The notes below the pieces were generated by a model, which saw nothing but the letters and a program-made list of their open reading frames with translations, did not search any database and was not told the origin of the DNA. Below, piece by piece: positions 1 to 9,047 of a stretch of DNA of 64,000 bases. The stretch is taken from positions 62,001-126,000 of the forward strand of contig JAIBCM010000001.1 in assembly GCA_019694135.1 (NCBI GenBank). The letters are read 5' to 3'. How positions within the stretch are numbered: position 1 is the first letter of the stretch; every line of letters starts with the position of its first letter. A program made the position numbers and the translations under genes. The DNA comes from Verrucomicrobiia bacterium (GTDB lineage Bacteria; Verrucomicrobiota; Verrucomicrobiia; JADLBR01; JAIBCM01).

Positions 1-1654
1 TCCACGGCCAATCGGCTCTTCCCAAATCCAAAAGCAAAATCAAAGTAAGAATCGCGCAACCCCAAATCGCTTTTTTTCCACGCCACCAGCCAGCTACCAC
101 GGCAATTAAAGCTGCCAAAGTAAGCGTTAAAAAACCTATAAAAAACCACATTTCAGTAATCACATGAGCAACGATGTAATCCACTAAATCGCCAAAATCA
201 TTGGCTTTAAGATAAGCCGCTATCGAGCCTCGTGAACCGACAACTCCGATTAAAGCTACCACGCCCAACCCTAAAACGACCTGACTCCCCCGCACCCATT
301 TTTTCTCAAATGGCTCAGCTTGCTGATTCAACCATTGCTTAAATCGTTTAACCGGATCCGTTGATACATTTTTTCCTAAACTTTTTTCTATTGCAGGCGC
401 ATTGAAATAACGTCTTTGCCAATCAAGCAAGGCATAGCCAAAAAGAATCAAAATGGATAAGGCAAAAGGATGCATGAATTTAATCGGATTGCGAATGGTT
501 GAAAAATAAGGCAACGCATAAACAAATTGATAAAAAGGCGCATACCTTCCCCAAGCCAGCAAAAGAGAAACCACTGCAGCCCCTGCCCAAAACCAAACAA
601 TTTTTCTTTCTCGATCGGAAAATGCCACGTTTTCTTCATCCTGTTTTCTTCTACGAAATGTGCTAACTAATGCCCAAACTGCTCCTGCCACAACGAGCAA
701 ACCCGGATAATCGCCCGCCCCCGAATAACGAGCAAAACCTTGTTTGCTCTGCTCATAACCCGGAGTACGACCCACCTCCCCCCAATAATTTCCTCCCTCA
801 GGTGTGTCCATGCGATAACCCCAAAAACCCGGCACCAGCAAACGAATCGTTTCCACCTTCGGCATGCTCCACTGCGTGGCAAAATCCCATCGTTGTTTTT
901 TTGTCTGAGTATCCTGAGCAGTGCCCACAACTCCTTTGATCTGCGTATTAACCATCACATCCAGAGTTCGCCAGCTAGCAAATACTGCGATGACAGCAAC
1001 GACACCTACCCTAAGTATTCCAAAACCTAAGCGCTTGCTAATTTTACCTTTCTCTAAAAGACTCAAAAAAACTACGTAAGCCGCAAAATACAAACTGTAA
1101 AAAGCACCGATATCCGGAACAAATGCTACTGCCAACCCAAGGCATAAACCGGAAAAAATAAGTGATAAAGCATTGAGTCTAGAAGTCACGAAACCAATCG
1201 CTAATAATAGATAAGCTGCCAATAATGCGGGTCCCGGTAATCCCCAGCATGCATGAGAAAAATAGGTAGAATTTAACATTGCAGCAAAAGCGATAATGAT
1301 TAATCCCTTTCCTAAGCGCATTTTCCAACCCCAAGCTGCCGCACTTAACCCCAACAAAAACAATACAAAAGGCACTGCCCAATTCGCAGCAAACATGGCT
1401 CCAGTCAAAGCACGAAAGATTTCGTAAGGCCCAAAATTAAAAGCTCCCCCGTTTATCCCCAACCAGTAAAAATCAAACCAAGCCCCCTTTAATCCCTTCA
1501 TGCCTTCTAAAGCAGGATGAACCGTGAGAGCTAAAGGCGCATCATTGGAAAATAGAACGGAATCTGGGTCAAAACTTCGATAGAACAGTAATAGCAAAAT
1601 GATGACTAAGGAAATGAAAAGGAATAAAAAATGGGTATATTTTTTAAATATCAT
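1..1654 (-). CDS. Large polytopic membrane protein, 5' part (runs off left edge)
   Basis: The reading frame is open from an ATG at 1654 to the left edge without a stop, so about 550 residues are visible and the C-terminus is missing. The N-terminus is a hydrophobic anchor (MIFKKYTHFLFLFISLVIIL). It is followed by a loop with FDPDSVLFSNDAP, many membrane helices and a long soluble loop containing the landmark GFWGYRMDTPEGGNYWG. The layout resembles YfhO-like or GT-C-type membrane proteins, but no catalytic motif could be assigned. It lies next to a glycan locus transcribed away from it, so a role in glycan or lipid-linked sugar metabolism is a guess. Only a weak AAGG precedes the start. Confidence 0.75.
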   Translation of the reverse strand, partial: MIFKKYTHFLFLFISLVIILLLLFYRSFDPDSVLFSNDAPLALTVHPALEGMKGLKGAWFDFYWLGINGGAFNFGPYEIFRALTGAMFAANWAVPFVLFLLGLSAAAWGWKMRLGKGLIIIAFAAMLNSTYFSHACWGLPGPALLAAYLLLAIGFVTSRLNALSLIFSGLCLGLAVAFVPDIGAFYSLYFAAYVVFLSLLEKGKISKRLGFGILRVGVVAVIAVFASWRTLDVMVNTQIKGVVGTAQDTQTKKQRWDFATQWSMPKVETIRLLVPGFWGYRMDTPEGGNYWGEVGRTPGYEQSKQGFARYSGAGDYPGLLVVAGAVWALVSTFRRRKQDEENVAFSDRERKIVWFWAGAAVVSLLLAWGRYAPFYQFVYALPYFSTIRNPIKFMHPFALSILILFGYALLDWQRRYFNAPAIEKSLGKNVSTDPVKRFKQWLNQQAEPFEKKWVRGSQVVLGLGVVALIGVVGSRGSIAAYLKANDFGDLVDYIVAHVITEMWFFIGFLTLTLAALIAVVAGWWRGKKAIWGCAILTLILLLDLGRADWPW

Positions 1655-1776
1655 TACCTTGAGTTAAGAAGTATTTTTTTTCTTTTAAAGAAGAAAATAG
1701 GAATTGAACTTTTGTAAAATCTTTTTAATTCTAAAAGACAAAGCTTACTTTTGCATCTAAATGTTATCATAATCCT

Positions 1777-2490
1777 GTGTATATAGAATCTTTTATTAAC
1801 AAAATTCTTAGTTATAAAAAGGCACGTCCCCTAATAGCAAAGATCTGGCGCTATATAATGCCCTCATTCCTTGTAAAAAGACGAGTTTTTGGTTTAAAGA
1901 TGTGTTTTGACTCGAGAGATCACCCTTTTTTTTGGTATACGACAACAGAATTTTTCGAACAACTTGAAAATGTTCCGGCTATCTTCAACTCATTTCATGG
2001 CATTTTTTGGGATGTGGGTTGTAATGTGGGTATTTATTCTTTGCGAGCTGCTTCTTTAGGACATCGTGTAATAGCCTTCGATATATCGCCTAAAGCAGCG
2101 GCTCTAGTTGAAAAAAGTGCACAACTTAACCAGCTTCAAGATAAAATTACAGTTGTGCCTAGAGCCTTTTCTTTAGAGCCTATTCCTTATGTCGCGCCTA
2201 AAACGGCCATTGCAGGCAACCAACTCAATGCTCAAAAGGAAATAGCCAATGCTATGAGCATCTCTTATCTAGAAGCAGCAAATCAATATGGAATTCCCAA
2301 ATTACTGAAAATGGATATTGAAGGGTTTGAAGAACATTTCTTAAAATCGTCAGAATTTAAAAAATGGATTATTGACCATAAAATTATTTTTATATTAGAA
2401 CTTCATAAAAAAGAATTTTGGGATCTGCTGTGGAAAGATGTGCCCATGATTCAGCTTTCTTCACATGTAGTTAAATTTGAGTCTAAATAA
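1777..2490 (+). CDS. FkbM-family SAM-dependent methyltransferase (copy A)
   Basis: The 237-aa protein has the FkbM Rossmann pattern: the SAM-binding loop WDVGCNVGIYSLRAA around residue 85, the acidic strand VIAFDISPKAA, and the later LLKMDIEGFEEHFL. FkbM enzymes O-methylate sugars or polyketides. It starts at GTG; an internal ATG at 1858 is possible, but the upstream residues align with the paralogue at 5100 and so favour the GTG. The gene heads a two-gene + strand unit, with the next start 13 nt beyond its stop. It is clearly paralogous to the 5100-5786 gene. The acceptor is unknown and is inferred to be a sugar of the adjacent glycan locus. Confidence 0.88.
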   Translation: MYIESFINKILSYKKARPLIAKIWRYIMPSFLVKRRVFGLKMCFDSRDHPFFWYTTTEFFEQLENVPAIFNSFHGIFWDVGCNVGIYSLRAASLGHRVIAFDISPKAAALVEKSAQLNQLQDKITVVPRAFSLEPIPYVAPKTAIAGNQLNAQKEIANAMSISYLEAANQYGIPKLLKMDIEGFEEHFLKSSEFKKWIIDHKIIFILELHKKEFWDLLWKDVPMIQLSSHVVKFESK

Positions 2491-2503
2491 GCTTGAATGA
2501 GGT

Positions 2504-3403
2504 ATGGGACTGGATATTAATGCACTTTATTTTCTCATCGCCGCACGTCAACAAGGAGCTTCTTTTAATCAAGTTATAACCGTTGGTCGACCTGAAGTTG
2601 GCATTAATCTGAACCTCCTTGAAAATGAGCTAAAACAATATCGCTTCCCCTTAAAAAAATCGATAAGGGACCTATGGACAAAAGAACCCTATTTTGCAGA
2701 GCCCATTTTTGAAGCACTTGGTGCGCAATCCATCTCTACCTTAGACGCCTCTAATTTCATGGGCGCTAATACCATTCATGACATGAATCTGCCCCTGCCC
2801 AATTCTCTAAAAAATCGTTTCGACATTGTCTATGATACAGGCTCCTTAGAACATATTTTCAATTTTCCTGTCGCAATTAAAAACTGCATGGAAATGCTCA
2901 AAGAAAATGGTCGCCTCATAATCCACACCACCGCCAATAACTGCATGGGTCACGGCTTTTATCAATTTAGCCCGGAACTTTTTTATCGAATTTTTTCCGA
3001 AGAAAACGGCTTTGAAGTGGAACGCCTCATCCTACATCCGGTTGGGCCCTACGGAAAATGGTATCAAGCAAATGATCCCAAAACGATAAAATGTCGCGTG
3101 GAGCTCATTTCCCTTCGTCCCATTTATCTTTTACTCCAAGCTCGAAAAATCGTGTCGCGTACTCTTTTCGAAACATCCCCGCAACAAAGTGATTATCAAG
3201 CGGCGTGGGACAATACTGCAACCTATAGCTTAACCTCTAAAAAGCAAAAACGCTGGCAAAAATTTGGAAAATTAACACCGCGATTAGCTCGTTTCTTTAG
3301 AGCATTAAGCCATGGATATGAATATTACACCACCCAATCTCTGAGAAATAAGAAGCTCTTCAAACACCAACCCAAAAAGCCAACTCAACCTTTAACAAAA
3401 TAA
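2504..3403 (+). CDS. Class I SAM-dependent methyltransferase-like protein
   Basis: A 299-aa protein with a core typical of type-11/DUF-like methyltransferases. The acidic strand and following helix read FDIVYDTGSLEHIFNFPVAI, and the next part (MEMLKENGRLIIHTT) matches the post-II strand. The canonical glycine-rich SAM loop is not clear; the equivalent part reads VGRPEVGINLN, so the fold may be divergent. The C-terminal third is basic. The gene follows the FkbM gene closely and overlaps the 3' end of the opposing gene by 19 bp. A sugar-methylation role is inferred from context. Confidence 0.72.
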   Translation: MGLDINALYFLIAARQQGASFNQVITVGRPEVGINLNLLENELKQYRFPLKKSIRDLWTKEPYFAEPIFEALGAQSISTLDASNFMGANTIHDMNLPLPNSLKNRFDIVYDTGSLEHIFNFPVAIKNCMEMLKENGRLIIHTTANNCMGHGFYQFSPELFYRIFSEENGFEVERLILHPVGPYGKWYQANDPKTIKCRVELISLRPIYLLLQARKIVSRTLFETSPQQSDYQAAWDNTATYSLTSKKQKRWQKFGKLTPRLARFFRALSHGYEYYTTQSLRNKKLFKHQPKKPTQPLTK

Positions 3404-4191
3404 GCAGTCCCCATGAGTTCACTTTCGTGGAGAATTTTAACAAATTTAAAATTAGATTTTTCCAAAATTTGTCGAAGCGTCTCAAAATCCACGGCCCAGG
3501 TATGCCATTCAATGCATATAGCATCCACGCGTTGAAGAAATTGAATTTCTTTTTGTAAAAAATTCAACTCCGAACCTTCTACGTCCAACTTCAGCAAGTG
3601 ACAACGCGTTTCACCAAACCTTTTTTTCCACACTTCCTCTAGGACAATACCTGGCACAGCTATTTTCTCCCATTCACCTTGTAAACCTAATTCTTCTTGC
3701 GTTAAGGGCTGGCTCGCAGAACAAACATTAGATTCGTAAACAAAAAAATCTTTTGTTTCATTAGGATTTATCTCTCCTACTAAACCTTGCAACACCACAA
3801 CCTCATTCCAATGATTTACTTTGGCATGCCAACGTGCTTCCGCCACTGCCTCCGGATTCGCATCTACCATAACACCGCGAAGTGGTTTTCCTCCCCGAAC
3901 ATGAGTCAGCCAGCATGTAAAATAACCTACATTACATCCCAAATCAGCAAAAGTCTCAAGTCTCTGTGGAAAATAATGGGATTCATAAAGATTTTGCTGA
4001 CTAAACATCTCTTCACTCAAAACAACACTTTCAATTTTAGCCATTCGGTATTTCACACCACTTCCCGATAAAGTCTTCGTTAAAGGAAATAATTTCAGAC
4101 TTTGATTCGCTAAACGAATGAAACCTAATTTTTTAACCCATTTTCTTGCACACGCACTACGCGACAGCCGAGTTATCCATTTTTGTATCAT
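3385..4191 (-). CDS. FkbM-family SAM-dependent methyltransferase (copy C)
   Basis: The 268-aa protein carries the SAM loop FADLGCNVGYFTCWL near residue 80, the acidic strand GVMVDANPEAV, and the FkbM-typical HLLKLDVEGSELNFL near residue 200. It is more divergent than the two + strand FkbM copies. Its start overlaps the stop of the upstream methyltransferase by 4 bp (ATGA), which indicates translational coupling. The 3' end overlaps the convergent gene by 19 bp. The substrate is probably a glycan hydroxyl group, by context only. Confidence 0.85.
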   Translation of the reverse strand: MIQKWITRLSRSACARKWVKKLGFIRLANQSLKLFPLTKTLSGSGVKYRMAKIESVVLSEEMFSQQNLYESHYFPQRLETFADLGCNVGYFTCWLTHVRGGKPLRGVMVDANPEAVAEARWHAKVNHWNEVVVLQGLVGEINPNETKDFFVYESNVCSASQPLTQEELGLQGEWEKIAVPGIVLEEVWKKRFGETRCHLLKLDVEGSELNFLQKEIQFLQRVDAICIEWHTWAVDFETLRQILEKSNFKFVKILHESELMGTAYFVKG

Positions 4192-5006
4192 CTTCGTTTT
4201 CGATAAATTAAAAAGGAAGGATGCAAAAGATTATAACGAACATATTGATAGATTTTTAAACCCACATCCGCATACTCCAATTCCGGAAAATTTGTTTCTA
4301 CAAAATTTCTCCACTGCTCATTTTCCCACTTAGTTTGATGCAATTCAATACCTTCATGAATGTCAGGAGTAGGAGTGGTAGAGGCGATAAAACAACCCCC
4401 AACCTCAAGATGATCACTAATATTACGAAATAACTGTAACAAATCCGGCGTAGCAATATGCTCCAAAACCTCCCATGCGGTAATCAGATGAAACTTTGCC
4501 TTACTCTTATCAAAATTCACTTGAAAGGGTTTAGTAATATCGCAGGTAAATAAATTACGATTGGCTAAAGTTCCCCAATTAGCACGCTTTCGCTTTAAGG
4601 AATAATCCGAACCTTCTAATCCTACACCTACCCAACATAAATTCAAAAAATCGTTAATCATTTGTCCACCGGAACAACCTAAATCCAAAACGTTGAGTGT
4701 TTGTTTGGGAAAAGAGTTACTTAATAAACGATCCATATGCAAAATAAATTTTTTGTTCGTGCTATTATTTTCTGCAGTGCCTTTAGGAGCGATATGATCA
4801 GGGGACTCAAACGCGATGGGATATTGAGTGATTACCTCAATACTTGGCTCCACTCGTTTTCTGCCAGTTTTACGCAAGGGCATAGCAAAAAACCCAATCC
4901 ACTCGTAAACCGCTCGATAAATAATGGCATGAACCTCATTATAAACTCTGCGCCACTCTCCTACGAAAAGTAATTTAATCCCTTTTTTAATGTAAATCCA
5001 CTTCAT
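4188..5006 (-). CDS. Class I SAM-dependent methyltransferase
   Basis: The 272-aa protein has motif I LDLGCSGGQMINDFL around residue 100, then VGLEGSDYSLKRK, and motif II/III LITAWEVLEHIATPDLL. This is the usual order for UbiG/type-11 methyltransferases. A strong Shine-Dalgarno sequence (AAGGAG, 8 nt spacing) precedes the ATG, unlike many neighbours. It is the first gene of a two-gene minus operon with the FkbM gene at 3385 and is divergent from 5100. The target is unknown and is likely a sugar of the locus. Confidence 0.85.
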   Translation of the reverse strand: MKWIYIKKGIKLLFVGEWRRVYNEVHAIIYRAVYEWIGFFAMPLRKTGRKRVEPSIEVITQYPIAFESPDHIAPKGTAENNSTNKKFILHMDRLLSNSFPKQTLNVLDLGCSGGQMINDFLNLCWVGVGLEGSDYSLKRKRANWGTLANRNLFTCDITKPFQVNFDKSKAKFHLITAWEVLEHIATPDLLQLFRNISDHLEVGGCFIASTTPTPDIHEGIELHQTKWENEQWRNFVETNFPELEYADVGLKIYQYVRYNLLHPSFLIYRKRR

Positions 5007-5099
5007 ACCAATGACTCCTTAACGCGCTTATGCTTGTTCACTACCTTAAATTCCAGCTTCTGTCATTAAGATTTAGTTGCATTTTTGTAGTTAATCGGA

Positions 5100-5786
5100 A
5101 TGATCCCATTTATGTTACCTTGGAATTTAAGCAGAAAGCTCGCTCCTATCTGGCATAAATTTGCTCCTTCTTTTACTGTTCGCAGAAAAATCGATGGAAT
5201 CTACGTCTATTTTGATTTCCGGGATCAACCGCATTACTGTTTATCGCCCGTGTCCCAATTAATATGTTGTGAGCCAACGCTACTACCTCCTCAAGCTGTT
5301 AAAATTTGGGATGTTGGCTCAAACTCAGGAATTTTTTCTTTGAATGCTGCTCAAAAAGGCCATGAGGTTATTGCCTTTGATATTTCACCTAAAGCTATCA
5401 ATCTCCTACGAAAAGGCGCTCGCGCCAACCAAGTAAATATTCAGACCGTGGAAGGTGCTTTTTCCGTTGAACCCTATTTTTATACAACACCCACTTCTTC
5501 CCATACGGAAAACCAAGCAATAAAAACCTCAGGTTCTGGACAGAGAAAAAGCATCACTTTTTTAGAAGCAGCTGAACGTTTTGGTATTCCTCAAGTCATT
5601 AAAATGGATATTGAAGGAAACGAAAAAGAATTTTTGCAATCTTCTACTTATCGAGATTGGCTCACTCAGCACAATATACTTTGGATATTTGAAATGCATA
5701 AATCCGAAGATTTTGAACTACTTAAAAATTGGAAAACGCACGAAGTGGATCCAATGCATTTTGCAGTCAACTTTAATTTCCATTAA
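5100..5786 (+). CDS. FkbM-family SAM-dependent methyltransferase (copy B)
   Basis: The 228-aa paralogue of the 1777 gene shares the segments WDVGSNSGIFSLNAA, GHEVIAFDISPKAI, ITFLEAAERFGIP and KMDIEGNEKEFLQSS. The N-terminus (RKLAPIWHKFAPSF) aligns with residues before the internal Met of the 1777 gene. It is followed 18 nt later by the epimerase gene and likely leads the heptose-synthesis operon. No Shine-Dalgarno is evident. The acceptor is inferred to be the glycan made by this locus. Confidence 0.88.
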   Translation: MIPFMLPWNLSRKLAPIWHKFAPSFTVRRKIDGIYVYFDFRDQPHYCLSPVSQLICCEPTLLPPQAVKIWDVGSNSGIFSLNAAQKGHEVIAFDISPKAINLLRKGARANQVNIQTVEGAFSVEPYFYTTPTSSHTENQAIKTSGSGQRKSITFLEAAERFGIPQVIKMDIEGNEKEFLQSSTYRDWLTQHNILWIFEMHKSEDFELLKNWKTHEVDPMHFAVNFNFH

Positions 5787-5804
5787 TACTTTCTATTTAT
5801 CCCC

Positions 5805-6755
5805 ATGAACCAAACACATTTAGTTACAGGCGCCGCAGGATTTATTGGAAGCCATTTGGTAGATCGATTGCTCTCGCTCGGTTACCGTGTCATTGGTATT
5901 GACAATCTCAGTCTGGGTCAGAAAAAAAATTTAACTCAAGCCTTAGCCCATCCCCATTTCATTTTTCATGAACAAGATTTAAATCAATTAGAAAATTGCT
6001 TACGGCTCATTGAAAAAGAAAAAATTGATACGCTTTGGCATTTAGCCGCTAATTCAGATATTCAAGCCGGTGTAAAAAATCCGGATATCGATCTTCATGC
6101 AACCTTTCTCACTACTTATAACGCACTAAAACTTGCAAAACACTTACAGATTCCTCATTTCGCTTTTTCTTCTACCTCCGCTATCTATGGTGAATTGCCT
6201 GGTAATATTGCCGAAAACGCTGGCCCTCTTTTCCCCATATCTAGTTATGGCGCCATGAAACTAGCTTCCGAAGCGGTTATTTCGGTTGCGCTTGAAAGTT
6301 ACTTGCAAAAAACTTGGATTTTCCGGTTTCCTAATGTCGTTGGCCCCCGAGCCACACATGGAGTAATTTTCGATTTTATTAAAAAACTAAAAAAAACACC
6401 CACTCAATTAGAAGTTTTAGGTGATGGAAACCAAACCAAACCCTACCTCTATGTCACGGATCTTGTTAATGCCATGATTTTCATTCATCAAAATGCTCAA
6501 AAAGATCTTAACTATTTTAATATCGCACCCCAAGGAAGCGAAACCTCGGTTCGTCACATTGCTCAGACTCTCTTACAACACATTCATTCTACCGCTGCTA
6601 TCACTTTTACAGGAGGCTCAAAGGGGTGGACAGGCGATGTTGCCAACTTTCGCTACGATGTTACAAAACTTTCCGAACTAGGTTGGATAGCTCAACTCAC
6701 CTCCGATCAAGCCATCCAACGTGCCATTCAAGATATTTGGAATGAAAACAGCTAA
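5805..6755 (+). CDS. NAD-dependent sugar-nucleotide epimerase/dehydratase (extended SDR)
   Basis: The 316-aa extended short-chain dehydrogenase has the Rossmann motif TGAAGFIGSHLVDRL at the N-terminus, a serine-rich strand (FSSTSAIYGE), and the catalytic YxxxK in SSYGAMKLASE near residue 148. The family acts on nucleotide sugars such as UDP-glucose or GDP-mannose derivatives. It sits directly upstream of the heptose enzymes and overlaps the next gene by 14 bp, so it may modify the nucleotide-heptose. The exact substrate cannot be read from sequence. Confidence 0.87.
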   Translation: MNQTHLVTGAAGFIGSHLVDRLLSLGYRVIGIDNLSLGQKKNLTQALAHPHFIFHEQDLNQLENCLRLIEKEKIDTLWHLAANSDIQAGVKNPDIDLHATFLTTYNALKLAKHLQIPHFAFSSTSAIYGELPGNIAENAGPLFPISSYGAMKLASEAVISVALESYLQKTWIFRFPNVVGPRATHGVIFDFIKKLKKTPTQLEVLGDGNQTKPYLYVTDLVNAMIFIHQNAQKDLNYFNIAPQGSETSVRHIAQTLLQHIHSTAAITFTGGSKGWTGDVANFRYDVTKLSELGWIAQLTSDQAIQRAIQDIWNENS

Positions 6756-8058
6756 GCAACTTCTGATTTTAGCTGGTGGACAAGGAACACGTCTTAAAAC
6801 CGTTTGTGGTAACTTACCTAAACCTCTTATCCCCATTGGTGAAGTTTCTCTCTTAGAACATCAAATCCGTTTAGCAAAACGTAACGGTTACACATCTATT
6901 TGGCTTTTGGTTTACTATGGTGCCGATCAAATTCAAAAAACTTTAGGTAAAGGCGAGGAACTCGGAGTCCAACTAAACTATTACCAAGAAAAAACTCCTT
7001 TAGGCACTGCGGGAGCTGTTCTTCAATTATGGGATCATCTGGCCGATGAATTCATGGTTATGTATGGCGACACGATGATAAATTTGGATTTGCAACGTTT
7101 CGAAAATTATCATCATCAACACCAGGCAGACGCCACACTTTTTGTTCACCCTAACGACCATCCTTTCGACTCTGATCTTATTGAAACCGATGCTAACGAT
7201 CGGATCTTAGCCTTTCACAATCGTCCTCACTCTCCAGGAATTTTTCGCCAAAATTTAGTTAATGCCGCGCTCTATTTAATCAAAAAAAAAGCTCTAAAGC
7301 CCTGGAAAAAAAATAAAAAATTTTTAGATTTCGGTAAAGACCTTTTTCCTGAACTTTTAAAAAAGGAGGCTTTTCTTCAAGCTTACCGCAGCCCTGAATA
7401 CATCAAAGATATTGGCACTCCAGAACGATACCAAAAAGTCTGCCAAGAATATAATACCAAGGTGATTGAAAAGGCCTCCCTATCTCATTTACAACCAGCA
7501 GTTTTTCTAGATCGCGATGGCACTCTTAATGAAGATCGGATGGAAGGCATCACCCATCATGAACAATTATTTTTGCTTCCTACGGTTGCCGAAGCGATCC
7601 AAAAATTAAATCATCACGGAATTCGCACCTTGGTAATTACTAATCAACCCGTGATCGCTAAAGGGTTTTGCTCGGAAACCGATGTGCAAATGATTCACAA
7701 TAAACTCGAAACTTTACTCGGACAAAATCATGCTTTTTTAGATAGGATTTATTTTTGTCCTCATCATCCTGAAAAAGGATTTCCCGGCGAACGCACTGAA
7801 CTCAAAATCCCTTGTTCCTGTCGCAAACCAAATATTGGTATGGTAGAACAAGCCATTGAACAATTTCATATCGATCGAAAAAAATCTTGGTTCATTGGAG
7901 ACACTACCACCGATATACAAACGGCAAAAAATGCTCAAATAAAATCTATCCTCATCCAAACAGGTCAGGCCGGACACGATAAAAAATACTCAGTAAAACC
8001 TAACTTCACTTTTGGCTCGTTACTTGAAGCTGTGGAGTTTATCATCCAACAAAATTAA
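6742..8058 (+). CDS. Fusion: sugar-1-phosphate nucleotidyltransferase (HddC-like) + heptose bisphosphate phosphatase (GmhB-like)
   Basis: A 438-aa two-domain protein. Residues 1-240 are a nucleotidyltransferase with ILAGGQGTRL, the LPKPLIPIG segment and MVMYGDTMI. Residues 250-438 are a HAD-IIIA phosphatase with FLDRDGTLNED, the serine/threonine strand VITNQPVIAKG, zinc ligands in CPHHP and PCSCRKP, and FIGDTTTDI. In heptose synthesis GmhB removes the 7-phosphate and HddC adds the nucleotide; here the two steps are on one chain. The ATG at 6742 is preferred over a GTG at 6721 because it starts just before the nucleotidyltransferase strand. The next gene begins 2 nt after the stop. Confidence 0.9.
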   Translation: MKTAKQLLILAGGQGTRLKTVCGNLPKPLIPIGEVSLLEHQIRLAKRNGYTSIWLLVYYGADQIQKTLGKGEELGVQLNYYQEKTPLGTAGAVLQLWDHLADEFMVMYGDTMINLDLQRFENYHHQHQADATLFVHPNDHPFDSDLIETDANDRILAFHNRPHSPGIFRQNLVNAALYLIKKKALKPWKKNKKFLDFGKDLFPELLKKEAFLQAYRSPEYIKDIGTPERYQKVCQEYNTKVIEKASLSHLQPAVFLDRDGTLNEDRMEGITHHEQLFLLPTVAEAIQKLNHHGIRTLVITNQPVIAKGFCSETDVQMIHNKLETLLGQNHAFLDRIYFCPHHPEKGFPGERTELKIPCSCRKPNIGMVEQAIEQFHIDRKKSWFIGDTTTDIQTAKNAQIKSILIQTGQAGHDKKYSVKPNFTFGSLLEAVEFIIQQN

Positions 8059-8060
8059 AC

Positions 8061-9047
8061 ATGATCATTAGCAGCACACCACTTCGTATGAGTTTTGTAG
8101 GCGGAGGAAGTGATCTTCCTATTTTCTATCGCCAGTTTGGGGGAGCTGTCGTTTCTACCGCCATTAATCAATATGTATACGTCACGGTAAATCCTAAATT
8201 TGATCATAAAATTCGATTAAGTTACTCTCAAACGGAAGAGGTTGATAAGCCAAGTCAGATTGAACACCCTTTAGTTCGCGAAGCACTTAAAAAACTACGC
8301 ATCCCAGGCGGTATTGAAATCACTTCCATCGCTGACATTCCTTCCAAGGGAACCGGCTTAGGCTCTTCGAGCGCTTTTACCGTTGGATTACTCAATGCTT
8401 TACACGCTTACTTATCACGTCACGTTTCAGCGAGTCGTTTAGCTGAAGAAAGTTGTGAGATTGAAATCGAACATTGCGGCGCACCTATCGGCAAACAAGA
8501 CCAATATGCTTCCGCTTTTGGTGGACTAAATTTTATCCAATTCAATCCAGATGATAGTGTGCGCGTTGAACCTATCATTTGCCCCAAGAAAACGTTGATT
8601 CAATTGCAAGACAATCTCTTAACTTTTTACACGGGCGTTTGCCGCAGTGCCTCGGAAGTTCTCCAGGCTCAACAAAATGCTTTAAAAGAAAAGAAAAGTA
8701 AACAATCCACATTAAAAGCTATGGTAAAGTTAGCTTTTGCTCTAAGAAAAGAATTACAAAATAACCACCTGAGCGCTTTTGGTAAAATTTTAGATGAAAA
8801 CTGGCAACTTAAACGCTCCTTAACACCACATATTAGCACTTCGCAAATCGATCACTGGTATCAACAAGCTCGCCAAGCCGGAGCTTTAGGAGGAAAATTA
8901 CTTGGTGCCGGGAGCGGTGGATTTCTCACCTTTTACGCGCCCAAAGAAAAACATTCTGCTATTAAAAAGAAGCTGAAATCACTGCGCTCTATTCCTTTTC
9001 GTTTTGAAAGCCAAGGCAGTCGTATTATATTTATTCATAATCCATGA
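8061..9047 (+). CDS. hddA: D-glycero-alpha-D-manno-heptose 7-phosphate kinase (GHMP kinase)
   Basis: The 328-aa GHMP-family kinase has an N-terminal substrate motif (STPLRMSFVGGGSDLP), the ATP-binding motif GTGLGSSSAFTVG, an acidic GAPIGKQDQYASAFGG segment and a C-terminal GALGGKLLGAGSGGF. This combination matches HddA, which makes heptose 1,7-bisphosphate in the alpha (GDP-heptose) branch. Its neighbours supply the isomerase before it and the phosphatase and nucleotidyltransferase after it. The stop overlaps the gmhA start by 4 bp. Confidence 0.92.
   Translation: MIISSTPLRMSFVGGGSDLPIFYRQFGGAVVSTAINQYVYVTVNPKFDHKIRLSYSQTEEVDKPSQIEHPLVREALKKLRIPGGIEITSIADIPSKGTGLGSSSAFTVGLLNALHAYLSRHVSASRLAEESCEIEIEHCGAPIGKQDQYASAFGGLNFIQFNPDDSVRVEPIICPKKTLIQLQDNLLTFYTGVCRSASEVLQAQQNALKEKKSKQSTLKAMVKLAFALRKELQNNHLSAFGKILDENWQLKRSLTPHISTSQIDHWYQQARQAGALGGKLLGAGSGGFLTFYAPKEKHSAIKKKLKSLRSIPFRFESQGSRIIFIHNP

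Noticed and set aside
670-1030. Overlapping short ORFs on both strands at the left end
   Set aside because: They lie inside the long open membrane-protein frame that runs off the left edge and have no protein-like composition.
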